Shown: in pieces, positions 42,701 through 55,400 of the stretch
Position numbering within the stretch: position 1 is the first letter of the stretch
Layout of the letters: every line of letters begins with the position of its first letter
NCBI GenBank assembly: GCA_028554795.2
Contig: CM068842.1
Location: forward strand, 55,883,360 to 55,947,359
Direction of reading: 5' to 3'
DNA: 64,000 bases
Origin: Sinohyriopsis cumingii
Taxonomy: Eukaryota; Mollusca; Bivalvia; Unionida; Unionidae
Notes under the pieces: generated by a model
Databases searched by the model: none
Told to the model about the DNA's origin: nothing
The model's input: only the letters and a program-made list of their open reading frames with translations
Made by a program: the position numbers and the translations under genes

Positions 42701-43394
42701 CTCTCTATATTACATGCATGAATTACAGCAACAATGAATAATATACTTTTTTTATACTACTAACCTGGTTCTGCAGCTGGTCAAAATTCTTGTCACAAAG
42801 GACAAATCCAAATGGATTAAAAACCAGAATACATGCACAAAATATACTTAACATGTATATTCAACACTCATTAACTATTCTACATGTGTAACCTTCATTG
42901 AATGATCATGAACTGGAAATCTGTAATGAGGTCAGTTGCTCAGAGTGCTGTATTACATCACTGGTAATCTTGAGATTCTCAAATTTTGTTTGTTCAATCT
43001 TTTCAGTGCACAAGAAATTCATTAAAGACCCCCCATCCAGATCAGAAAGATCTTGTAATCAAGTTGCGCTACCCAATTTTTTCTTTCCAATTTAAAACTT
43101 ATGTATGTAGTAGCATTTAATGGCATGTAGGCATAACAGTGTATATATGGTGCCAGCTAAAGGTAAATTTGCTAATATGCACACATACTTCCAATGATTC
43201 ATGCATGCAATGCAAGGTTCAAATATTCCATTTTCACCAATAAGCACATGGATACTATCTATGCTTTTCGCTAAAAGACTCAGGCACATAGGTCTTACAC
43301 CGCTCTTAACAGCTATTTAGGCATAAAAAAAATAAAAAATGAGGAAACTACTGGTTGTTATGATTCTAATGATTTGTGACAATAATAACAATAA

Positions 43395-43448
<54 letters not shown>

Positions 43449-46400
43449 TACAGACCAAGGGACAAAAATATTTCAAGATAGAATAATTTTACTGTTTAAG
43501 ATATTGAATCTGATTACAAAAATAACTGGCATTTATGAAAGTGTTCATACTGTTCAATTATTATATTTAATTACCCAATATTTCATTTGTAAAACCTCAT
43601 TCACTGCAATACTTTAGTTACAATTAAGATGGACACATAAATTGTCAAGATTCACAAGGAAAGATGGAAATGCATCTGTAATAGGTCAACAAATACACCA
43701 CATAACAAGGCTATGCAAAGATTATTTAAATGCACATAAATTAACATCATTGGTTAAACTACACTGTAGGAAGCTTATCACAAAAAAACAAACTACACTG
43801 TAGGAAGCTTATGGCAAGAAACAAACTACACTGTAGGAAGCTTATCACAAGAAACAAACTATATTGTATAAAGTTTATTGCTAGAAATGACAGAAACAAT
43901 GCTGTTTTAGAAAAAACATGTGGCAAAAAGTTAGCATGCACATTTGGACCACCTGAGCTATTTCTGCATGACAAAAATATGCCTTGGATGTATGTAAGCA
44001 TAGTAAGTTACAGAAAAATCATGCAGTCTGTTCACTGGGAATGTCTTCCATAAAAAAGGCAGTCTGTTTTCACTGCCTCCACTATTTCTATGACTGAATT
44101 TACTCAAGAATTTGTGAATGAAAAAGTAGTTCAATAAATCTGCAACTTCTTGTTCAATCCTTGTTTTGTAAATAGTCTAGGTAGTCTGAATTGACATCAG
44201 CATATAATGGAGGTATAATTCATAGGAATTAGCTCAAAGTTATGACTAAAGCATGCAAATCAGCAGTAACATTTGAACATTTAGTCTTCTATAATTTGTC
44301 TTTTCTGAGCCCTCATATGCATAAAGCTACAAGCCTTCCCATTTCCAAATTAATGCCATGGTATGTCCTAAATGGAAAAAACACTCTGATGATAATTTTT
44401 TCTTGTACTGTTTTCATTTTGTTTCTGCTGTTACATACACTATGGCAAAATTTCAAAAGGTGTAATGACAAATGTGGTAAATTCTCTACTAACTTGACAC
44501 CTATCAAATGGTATAAATGTTTAAAAGTACTGTATTTGTTGGACTATAAGTCGATGCAGAATGTACGACAAAGCTAAGATTTTCTGATCAAAGAGTATCG
44601 TTTTATAGGCCGGCAAATACAGTAGTCATATCTACACTCGTTAGTAACACTGATACCATGAACCAACACTAACATTTACATCAGACTATTTATTTTATGA
44701 GCTACAGAGCAAGCTTATGCATCTTCGAATATATTAAGTACATTTAAAAGAATGCTGTTTAATGATCATCTGAAACCAAATACCAGAAGAAGAAGAAATG
44801 AAAATAACTTTTTTATTAAGAAGCCCATGTATCGGTAAATTGTATACAATAATTGGTTTGAACCTAAACCCAAAAATTTTTATACCACAAACTATTCAGA
44901 TATATTAAAATTAGAGTGAATTTCAAGGTACCATCCAGATTACTACTAAAATTCAATGTCAATGTTCTCAAATGTTGAAGAAATACTCCAAGACTTTAAG
45001 ATGGCTGCCATTGGAGAAAAGTTTAAATTCGCCAAAACTACGCTGTGTTGGCACAGTCTAGCAGACCCTAAATGCATAAAATCAATCAGAAGATGAATTT
45101 ATTTTTCCACAATTACCAACCATATGATAGATCATGGGCCATACCATAAGCTCTCTTAATTGTATGGTCAGGTAAGCTAAAACAATCCACTATGTCCTAT
45201 CAATAATTGCCAGCAGTAAAAGTGAAACTGTTCTCTAAACAGCACTATTTTTTAACCAAGACTAATTTTATTATAGTTTGAGAAATCAAAACAGATGTGG
45301 GCCCAAATATATTACAAGCATTTTCTTTCACGTTTCTTATGGTCTAAGGCAAGGGATGGCTAACAAGCTAGGAATCTGAATGATGCCAGGTATGCAAGTG
45401 ATTAATGTCTGAGTTTTCACAGGTTACTGATTTTCAAGTGTTAAAGTGGTACTGCCTATATGTATAGTGCAAGAAAATACTCGGATGAAACATCCATTTA
45501 GATACCATATATACTCACTTATAACTTAGATTGAACTGCAAATTTTACAGACCCATATCTGCCATTGCATAATGCACTTGCAGATTTGGTTCTATGCAGT
45601 ATGTTAGGAGTAATCATTAGATCAAACACATACCCTGATCTGCAGCCGCATTATGCAATGGCAGATCAGGGTCTATTGTGTTTGCGGATGGGTCTGACTT
45701 ATTAGTGATTTTAAATGGTAATGATCATTTCTATTTACAGCTGGGGTAGGGGGAAATCTTTTGAATAAATTTGGTAAATATGTTAAAAATGTAGACAGAG
45801 CTCAAGGCAGTGTGCATAAGAGCCAGCTACTGAGGCATGCAGCTTACCAATGCAAGAGGAGAAAAATCTGAACAACATGGACAAATAGCTGAGTGAACTG
45901 AAAAAACAACACTTGATTACTGGCTGGTCAAGCTGCCATTGAAATAATGTGCTCCAGGATGTGACAATAAGTAAATGTGTTCAATAACAAATATTGACAA
46001 CATAAACCAATACATATATATAAACAAATATATATATATATATATATATTGTGCAATTGTTATAAGGGGACATAAAAGAGATAAATGCAGATATTTAGTA
46101 TGCATAGGTTTGTAGAAAACACAGTCATCTTCCGATGGTACCTCTGTTCTCAATAATTAATTTATCTATTTACTACTGATTTATTTACTATTGATCTAAT
46201 TGGATTGCCTCAAAAAAAGATGCTACAAAGGAGAATGAGAGAAAAAAAATCATCTTATCTTGCAACCCTATCTGCCCCTAATTACCAGCGAAAGTCCCTT
46301 CAAGGTACTAATGCTCGAGTGGCCAAATTTTTCCCCCAGAAATTCAAGATAAGATCATTTCTACCTTTAAGTGCCGAGTATTGAAACCAACTCTGATATT

Positions 46401-49400
46401 CTTCAGCGATAACAATAATTCCAAATTAGTTGCTGTGGTGGACATATTGGATGTCTGATTAGCATTGTTTTAATAGAAGCTTTCTGGTCAGAAGCCCTTG
46501 TCATAATGATTATACATTTCGGGGGAGAAGTGACAACATTTTCATAACAGCCACCATGGCAGCCATACTAATTGTATGAATGGAACCATTATTATGTAAG
46601 ACCAACTAGGTATCATAATAAGTCTATTGGTGAGAACACATGTTGATATAGCCAACCATTTGGGAGTAGAGATAACAATATTTTCAAAACAGCCCCCATG
46701 ATGTCCATATTGAGGGTTAGTCATTTTCAATTAGGACAATCTAGACACCATAAGATATCTTGTGATGAAAATCCCATGTCAAAATGATTTTACCTTTGAG
46801 GGAAGCTAAAACAAGATTTTCAAGATGGTAACTTGTTGTATGTCTGATCAGCATCATTTTAATTCAGATTTCCAAAACATGATAAGAAGTCTTTTAGTGA
46901 CAAACCCCATGATGATATGACCATTTATTCATGAGAAATAGTGATAAGATTTTCTAGATGACTGCTGTGGTGGCCATATTAGACATCAGACTGGCACCAT
47001 TTTCATTTAGGACCAAATTGACAGTGAAAATCTCACACTGATAAGACCATCCATTCAAAGATTTTCAAGATAGTCGCTCTTTGATGGCCATACTGATCTC
47101 TTGATTGGCACCATATTCAAACAGGACCAACTGAACAACACAAAAAATCTTTTAGTGAAAATCAAAAATCCCATGTCAATGTAACTTTTGTTCAAGAGTT
47201 GCAATACAATTTTTCAAGATGGTATCCATGGCAGCCATTCTGCACTTCAGAGTGGCACAAAGTTTATTCAGGACCAACTAGACATCATAATTAGTTGGGT
47301 TTTTGTAAAAGTGAAAACCCAATGCTGACATGGTCATCAATGGTAGTTATGTAGCAATAACAAGATTTTCAAGATGTCTACTATTATGGCCATATTGGAG
47401 CCAAGATCACCACCATTTAAATTTAGAACTAATCAGACATCATTTAGTGAAAATGATATGACCACCCATTAAGAAGAACCAATAACAAGAAAAATTTAAT
47501 CATTATCATGTATCATTTGTTCCTAAATGAGTGAATCAAGTACTGCACATTTTAAACACCATTAAAACTGTTGTACACAAATTCCGTAACTCATCTGATA
47601 ATTGAGGTTCCATTTGTCCCAGCTTTTCAAAGATCTGTTTTGACTTATTTTTTTATCAGTAGCATGTTTAAACTACTGCTGCCAAGCACACATTTTAAGT
47701 CAGATTCTGCTTTGATTATAAGAGGGTGAGGAGGGTTGACAGGTTATCCAATTTTGAAAGATATAAATAAAAAAATCACAAAAGGACAAAACACAGTTTT
47801 AAAAGTGTATTTTTACATTATTCAAGGGATACAGAGAAGAGTTAATTTTAATTACTGCTCTTTGAATAAATTAATTGCAAACAACAATGATAATACTTCA
47901 TGAAATCATGGTATATAGAAATTAAAGTGGAGATCCAAATTCAACTCCCAATAAAGGAGTAATTAAACAATTCTCTAACCTGCATGATAATATTCTTTCT
48001 CCATAAATAATTTAGCTTCACATTATCACATTCCTCCTGTAGGATTCAGAAATCGCACTTTTTCCCGTCTGATGTATGTCTGCAACTTTTGACAGAGGAG
48101 TCTGGAATGACTGTATTTAGATGAAGTAATTGCTGGGTTGCCATGCATGAGTGTCTGCTATGCACAACTGTTTAACCCCAAACTAGATTCCATCCATTTT
48201 TGGGGATGTGAGCTTATTCAAGATGGTAAGAGGATCAGTACATTCATGCAAGGAGATGGATGCCATAATCCCCAGAGACCCAAGTTTGATTCCTAGTGAG
48301 GAACAAATTAATCTGTACATACATGCCCACATACATATTTTTATATGTATATATTACAGTAAAAAATATTAAAACTAGTTAGTTATATTCTGCAACATAT
48401 GAACAATAAAATTATGTGCTACTGAAAAATTTCTGAAACAGAATTGTTCTAATTATCTTGATACTACTAGAATTATATTACATGTATTACCAATTTACAG
48501 TTCAGTCTTACTGCCAAACATTTATTCCAAGTTTATTCATATGAAACATTTTTTTATTTAAAGATCTTTATTTACATGACTTTAAATTTGTGAAGTACAA
48601 TGATTATATGCTCTGTTAATTATTATATATATTTGCATGTCAGATCCAACAACAAACTTGCATGTTTCTGACAGAAACTTAAAGATTCAGGTAAGTATAT
48701 ACATATGTATACATGTGATAAATATACATGACTGATTATACATGTAATACTCTTCTTCTGTTCATACTTTTTATTAACTTTTTATCAATTTTCAGCTTTC
48801 TTTCAACTTCTTTTGAACCTTAACATAGGCATTCAAATGAACACAGCAGAAAGTTTTGTATTTTGCTATAAAAATTTAAGATCAGCTTCAATACCGTAAT
48901 ATTACTGCTGCATTTTCAAAGTGTTACCAGAGTAACCAAGCTATTTGCTACAAATTTTACAACAAACTGAATCTCTGACCAAAATACTTTTATATTGTAA
49001 ATATTAAGACCATATAAAGTCAAAACTTAATTGCCTTTAATGTGTTAAATTTTGAAATTTTAACACAAAACATCTTTTATGCCTATATCCAGTGGAGAAT
49101 CTTTTAAAATATGTAACTTTCTCATGTTTTTCACAAATTCAATGCTGGATTTGGCTGCCATGGCAAAAAAGTATATTATTCTCCACATGTTCAAATAATA
49201 CACACCCAATACTCATCCTGTGTTCATAACACTTCTTCAACTATAAAGAAAATTCATATTGTACAAAAAATAAACTCGGATGGGATAATTGAATGACTTT
49301 AATGCATCACAGGCAGTTTGACCTCCAAACTGATCTGCAGTCAGGTGTAAAAATCTAATAATTCTCATTCGAGTTACACAGCAGAAATGAAATTATCAAC

Positions 49401-52400
49401 AGATGAACAGACAGCTGGATGGAAAGACAGATACACACATGATTAGTACAGTGCTCTGCCATCATAAACAAGCTATTCCTGCTAACACCATGTAAATTTT
49501 CACATGGTAAAGTGCATATCAAGGTATAAAATGGCAAAATGTGCAAGCATGCAGCATAAGCCTGAAGCTATCAAGGATGATGCAGCCTGATTTCGCTTTT
49601 TTCTGTTACAAAAGTAGTTCAAACTGACCATTATTAAGATATTGTCCAGACTGCTGACAGCTTTGGACCAAAGTATGTTTCAAAAGTATAATTATTTTAT
49701 AATTATGTAGAAACAATTTAGTGATTTCTAATCCCCAATATGTTACGCAGAAAATAAATGACTTCTAATCCTCAAATGTGCTGCAATAAATAGATGTATT
49801 TTCACATTTACGATATTAACAAACTGTCATATACAAACATGGAATTCCAGAATAAATTAAATATTCAGAACAGTCTGCATCTATGAATGCCAACTTAATG
49901 CGCTGAAAAGCTTGCGAAGGCAAAATGGCGAAGCTAACCCTGGAGCACACTATTTTGACTGCCTTCCACCAGATACTGACATATGACCAAAAACAGATTG
50001 CTCTATGTGAGTAACATCTACTAAAACAACACAGAAAAAGTGTATCATGAATGGCACATTATACATCGGCCCAATGTTTAATACTTCTCTATGTTGATCC
50101 CTAAACTTTTTGTGCAGAAGCTATTTTCTTCTTTCAATCACAATGATCATGACCTTTGACCTTTTCATCCCAATATTAAAAATATTTTCCTTACCCAAAG
50201 TGTAAGCTGTCTACAAAACTTGGTCCATGTCCATGGAGTAGAACTGATGTAACTGATGTTATTGTGCTGAAACCATTTTTCTTTGCTCAGTCATAGTAAC
50301 CTTGGCTTTTGACCTTTTGATCCAGAAATAGATAGGCTTCTACCTTATCCCAAGCAAAAGCCATCCACAAAGTTTGGTGCTGATATGTGATGAAGAACTA
50401 TTGTTATTTCATGGTGTTTGTTTTTGTAATCATATCATTATATATGTTTTTTATCTTACAGGTGTTGTCTAACATTGTAAAGCGCTTAGACTTCTAAAGA
50501 TTAGGCGCTATACAAATTCCTCATTATTATTATTATTATTATTATCATTATTATCATTATTGTGTGGAAACCATTATGATTCCTTCAGTTACCATGACCT
50601 TCAGCTTTTATTGCCAAAATCAATATTTTTCTTTCTTAACCAAAGTGCAAGCCATCCAAAAAGTTTGGTAATTATAAATGGAGGGCAACTCAACTCAAAT
50701 TACTCTATGGAAAACATTTTTCTTCTTTCTTTCCCAGTGACCTCCATCTTAAAACGTCAAAAAGTAAAACTGATAAGGTTCTTTCTTATTCCAAGTGCAA
50801 GGAAGCCACAAAGTCTGGTAATGGTAGATGATGGAGAATTCAAGATATTGTGTAGAAAGCATTTTTATTATTTTAGTCACAGTGACCTTGTTTGAGCAAC
50901 TGACCCCAAAATTGATAAAAGGTCTTCCTTACCCCAAGTGCATGCAAACAACGAAGTGTGATGACTCAAGTTACCATATGGAAACAAAACTGGAAACAGA
51001 AAGAAGGACAGATGGATGGAGACCACATCACAGCATAATAAGTTTAGCATAATGAAACTTGTAAGAAACAAATGAGCACATCATTAAACTTGCTGGTCAT
51101 TTTTGACAACAGCTATTATCTCATCAAGAAAAGCTACCAGAGAAGGTCCTCTTTTTCATTTTATTTGCTCTTTTTTCCCATATATAAATTTTCATTTTTT
51201 TCAAGGTAATAAATTTCACGCTGTGCCATTTTTACCTGAATTTCATGACTGGTTCCTTGATTATATCTCTATATCAAAAGGACTACATGAACATGCATTA
51301 GATATTCCTCAAAGAAACAGTCTGTCTGGCCTAGTACTGCCAGTGCACTAGAACCTGAAACAAAACCAGTGTCACCCAAGAATTATGAAACTTTTTGTAC
51401 ACATTAACTGGATACATTTGATCGAAAAATTTAAAGCTTTTTCTTTCTTTTATTCACAATAAATATCAATGGCGCAATAACTGTTCTGATGAAAAAGCAT
51501 TAAGACAAGTTTCATGATCTTGGGGACTTGTAATCTTAAGATTTTGGTTCACTGTGTGGTTAAATGACAAGGTAAGATAAGGGCCAATTTCAGTCCATAA
51601 TGAGATCCAGATGAAACTCGTACAAATAAATGAGGCCCCTCTCTCTTCTTAAATTATTTAAATTATATCCTGGATGTGCTTTAAAAAAAAGATAGCAACC
51701 ATTAAAAAGCCAATGGTTCTCTTCTCCGATGATTACCTCTAATGCCTATTTTCATCTAGTTTCAAATATTTTTGCTTATGTTTAAATTTAGCACGGACTA
51801 AAAGCAAACTAAAACCTTTCACCAGAAAGGAAAACTTTATGTATTAGTTAAAAAAATTCTTCTTAAAAATGTCTTGGAAACATTTTGGGCATTAGTGTAT
51901 GCTAAAGAAATAGAAATGTGAACAAAGCTGTTTGTGTGCATGTATCTGAAAAAATACAGCTTACTTCTGCAACATTAGTGGTATGGCTTTGTTACTGACC
52001 AAATTTAGAATATCACTTTTGATATATTCATTCTCAAGACAATGTGCAAGGAGGTGCGGTTTTTCTTTTATCGCATCAAACTGTTCCCAAGAAATAAGAG
52101 ATGGAAACAAAACAATATAGTCCCTCGAATGGAAAGATCCTCTACTGTTCAAAAAAATAGAATTTACAGGAATTCAAGATGAAACCATTACTTCTGTTTA
52201 ACTGCTAATTATTCAAACAATGTCAGAATTCTTGAGTGATAAAATTTTATGTGACATAAGATCAGCACTATCTTATTCTGAACAAACTAGATAACATAAG
52301 AAGACTTTTGGTGAAATCCCCTTGCTAATATGACCATCCATTTAGAACAACTAAAAATAAGATTTTCATTACATTCATTGTGTGAGCTATATTGGAGGTT

Positions 52401-55400
52401 TGCTGGCTACCATTTTCGTTTAGAACCAACTAGATATCTCAATGGGTACTTTGGTGAAAACCCCATATAGATAGGGAAATCAATTCTGGAGGAACAGCAA
52501 TAACAAGATTTTCAAGATGACCAAACTGGATCTTAGATCAACACCATTTTCCTTTAGAATCAACTAGACAAGATAAGAAGTCTTCTAAAAAAAAAAAATT
52601 CAAATGACTTTCCACCAAAATGGAGTCACTATAAGATTTTCCAGATGGCCACTGTCATCATGAGAAGTGTTCCAGTGAAAACCACATGGTAATGTGAATT
52701 TCCATTCAGAAGGAGTAGCAGTATCAAAATTTTCAAGATGACAACTTGTAGTGGCCATAATGGATGTCAAATCAGTACCATTTTCATTTAGAATCAACTA
52801 GAATCAACCATTGTTGAAAACCATCCATTCAAAAGGCATAGCAATATCAAGATTTTCAAGATGGCCAATGTAGCAGCCATACTGGAGGTCTCAACAGTAC
52901 CATTTTCATTATGGATAAACTAGATAGCATAAGATGTCTTCTGGTGAAGTTGATGTGACTTTTCCCAGGAGGAGAAGTTATAAGAAAGTTTTCAAGATCG
53001 TAGTCATGGTGGACATAAAGGATGGCAGATTGGCACCATTTTCTTTTAGGACCAACTAAATATTACAATAAGTTCTTTAGTGAAAACACCCCGATAATGT
53101 TACCATGTATTCAAGATGGCCAATGTGGCGGCCAAATATTAAGTAATGCCATAAGTAACAGTTTTATTATGCAGGCATTCGGCATGAAAAACATGCAGAA
53201 TAAAGTGTCTTATGTACTCCTGTAAAGTTAGTCAGGTTCACTGACCAAGTCCAGTTGACCTCAAACTCACACAAGTCAATTTCCAGATCTGGGCATTATG
53301 ATCATGTTATTTATGTCGCTTCTTTTCTGTAAGTGAATGTCATTTCAATAATTATACAGTCAAATTGTATTTGCCTCTTACAATTCTATTTTTTATATTT
53401 ATTTACAATTTACTGAACATGCTTTACTGGTCTATGATCTGCTGAGCTAAAAATGAACTAGATAATGACATGTTGAGAACATTAATCATGCAAGCAACCG
53501 GCTGAAACAGCATTATTTTAACTAATAATTATGGGGTTATTTTTAAGCTCTTAATTAAAACCTCTGCATAGATATTGGTTTCAGTTATTCACAAAAAAAA
53601 ATCAGTAAAATGAAAAAGACAGACAGAAATAACGAAAGAAAAATTCCAACCAGATTATTAAAGCATGAATCACTGCACTGAAAAATTAAAGAAATTTCTT
53701 TTATGTGCACTAAAAAAACAAAATGAAAGCTCAAAGTTATTTACCTGCGATAAAAGGAACAACCTTTATACTTATACACCACTGCAATGCAACTGTATTA
53801 CAAATTATGATATACAGATAGCATGTGGCTTTGTGAAGTTATTTCATGGTATAATAAATATATCCAATTTTTTATTTAAAAAAAATTTATTTATACATGT
53901 CACTGCACTAAAACAGACTAAAATTCATAAGTGTAAAATATAATCCCTTTTTTCAATAAATATTTCTTCAAAAAAACTGTTGCTATCAATTTTATTTTTC
54001 CATTTTAAGTGTACATTTTAAGTTTAAGACTAGATCTAGTCTACAATTTTCTCTACTGCTGGAATACGCAGAAGTTGTGTATTAAAACACTTCATCAAAT
54101 GTAAAGAATGATAGTGCTAACAAATACTGCATATTAAATGGACTCAATGCAGATTTCAGAATTTTTGAACATCATCATTTCAATATGTATGATTCATATC
54201 CAGATCTCATATTCTGGTCATGTTTGTCTGGGTTCAAGATCGTGATCTGGAAAATAGTCTACAAAACCAATTAAATTTAAAAATTATGAAGACAACAACA
54301 ATATTACATAGGATCTGTATTTCTTATCATTACTTTTTTTCCAGACCACACTGGTAAAGGTCAACATAATCAGCTGCTTCATGTTGTTGTGGGTCACCTT
54401 CCTTAATGTGACTCTTCAATATTTATCTACACTCATCTTAATATTCCGTTGGATCATGATTTATGCTGAAGAAATCTCCAAAATTTAATTAGAAACAAAA
54501 AACGTCTTACTTATGAAATGGCAATCAAAATTTGAATTTTGAGTTTTGTTTCAAGAAAAAGATGTTATTTTAGAAATATTGTAAAATATACTTCCTAGGC
54601 TCATACAGCAATAATACTCTAAGTGGTGAGCTAACAACAGTGTTCCATTTTCTCTTTGCTAGGAAAGAGTGCAAATGAGAACACATATGACATATATATA
54701 TATATCTGTTAGATGGTTACAAAAAGTGTTTTTTGTAAAAAAAACATCAAATACATTCTTGACTGTACTGGTAGTTTGATGACAGAAGAAGTGGAAATCT
54801 AGCAGCATTTGAGGTTTTGGATGAACAAAATGTTTAGAAACAAAATTAACTGTTTATACCAGTCCTTCATTATATTGATATGTTTGTGTGTGTTTATATG
54901 TATATATTTACTGCAGTGTACATAAAGTGAATATAGCACAGTTCATAACAAATACTCTTACGAAGACTTGACTTTATTGCTTAATTTGGGAGCCAAACTT
55001 GACCCTTACCCAACCTTGTTCTTTTTCCTAATAAAAGTTTTGATTTGTTTTTTTTTTTTTGCTTTTGCACTTCATTTATTTATGAGGAGTGATCCTTCCT
55101 TGGCAAATGTCCTTGATGTGACCATGATCAAAATGAAGTCAGATATTTTGGGAGTAGCATCAGTAGAGCTGCATGTACCTGATTATTGAGCGCCGTTACA
55201 CCCAGTCTTACCCGGCTACGAGACACACTGGATGCTGTTGAACTCAGTGAGCTGACGGACTCCTGGCTGCCACTCTGTTCCCTTGACAAGCGAGAACTTG
55301 TCATTGATGTACGTGCTTGTGGACTGACCCCTGTACTTCCTGTTATTTTGGTCACTTTGTGTACTGGTGCAAACAGACCGTACCTGGGCTTGCATTCAAA

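Larger units (their letters stand above)
36801..55211 (-). other. CLIP intron between exons C and D
   Basis: An 18.4-kb intron. Named contents: possible tRNA-like repeat (39760-39935), array 40480-40930, MITEs at 41433, 44530 and 45505, (AAT)n, small minisatellite at 43758, family-A arrays at 46290 and 52150, DR1-family array at 50110 with an ATT-tailed retroelement end. Stretches 36820-39700, 41650-43380, 47500-50100, 51070-52150 and 53140-55100 show no supported feature. Confidence 0.65.

Noticed and set aside
43339-43617. Frames with poly-Ile or poly-Leu tracts (also at 24640 and 60747).
   Set aside because: They are translations of AAT/ATA microsatellites.
50560-50895. 111-codon plus-strand frame.
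   Set aside because: Lies wholly inside the DR1-family array; no homology and composition equals surrounding repeats.
55128-55355. Minus-strand frame starting with Met at 55355 as an independent small gene.
   Set aside because: It is exon C of the CLIP gene read from an internal position and past its donor.
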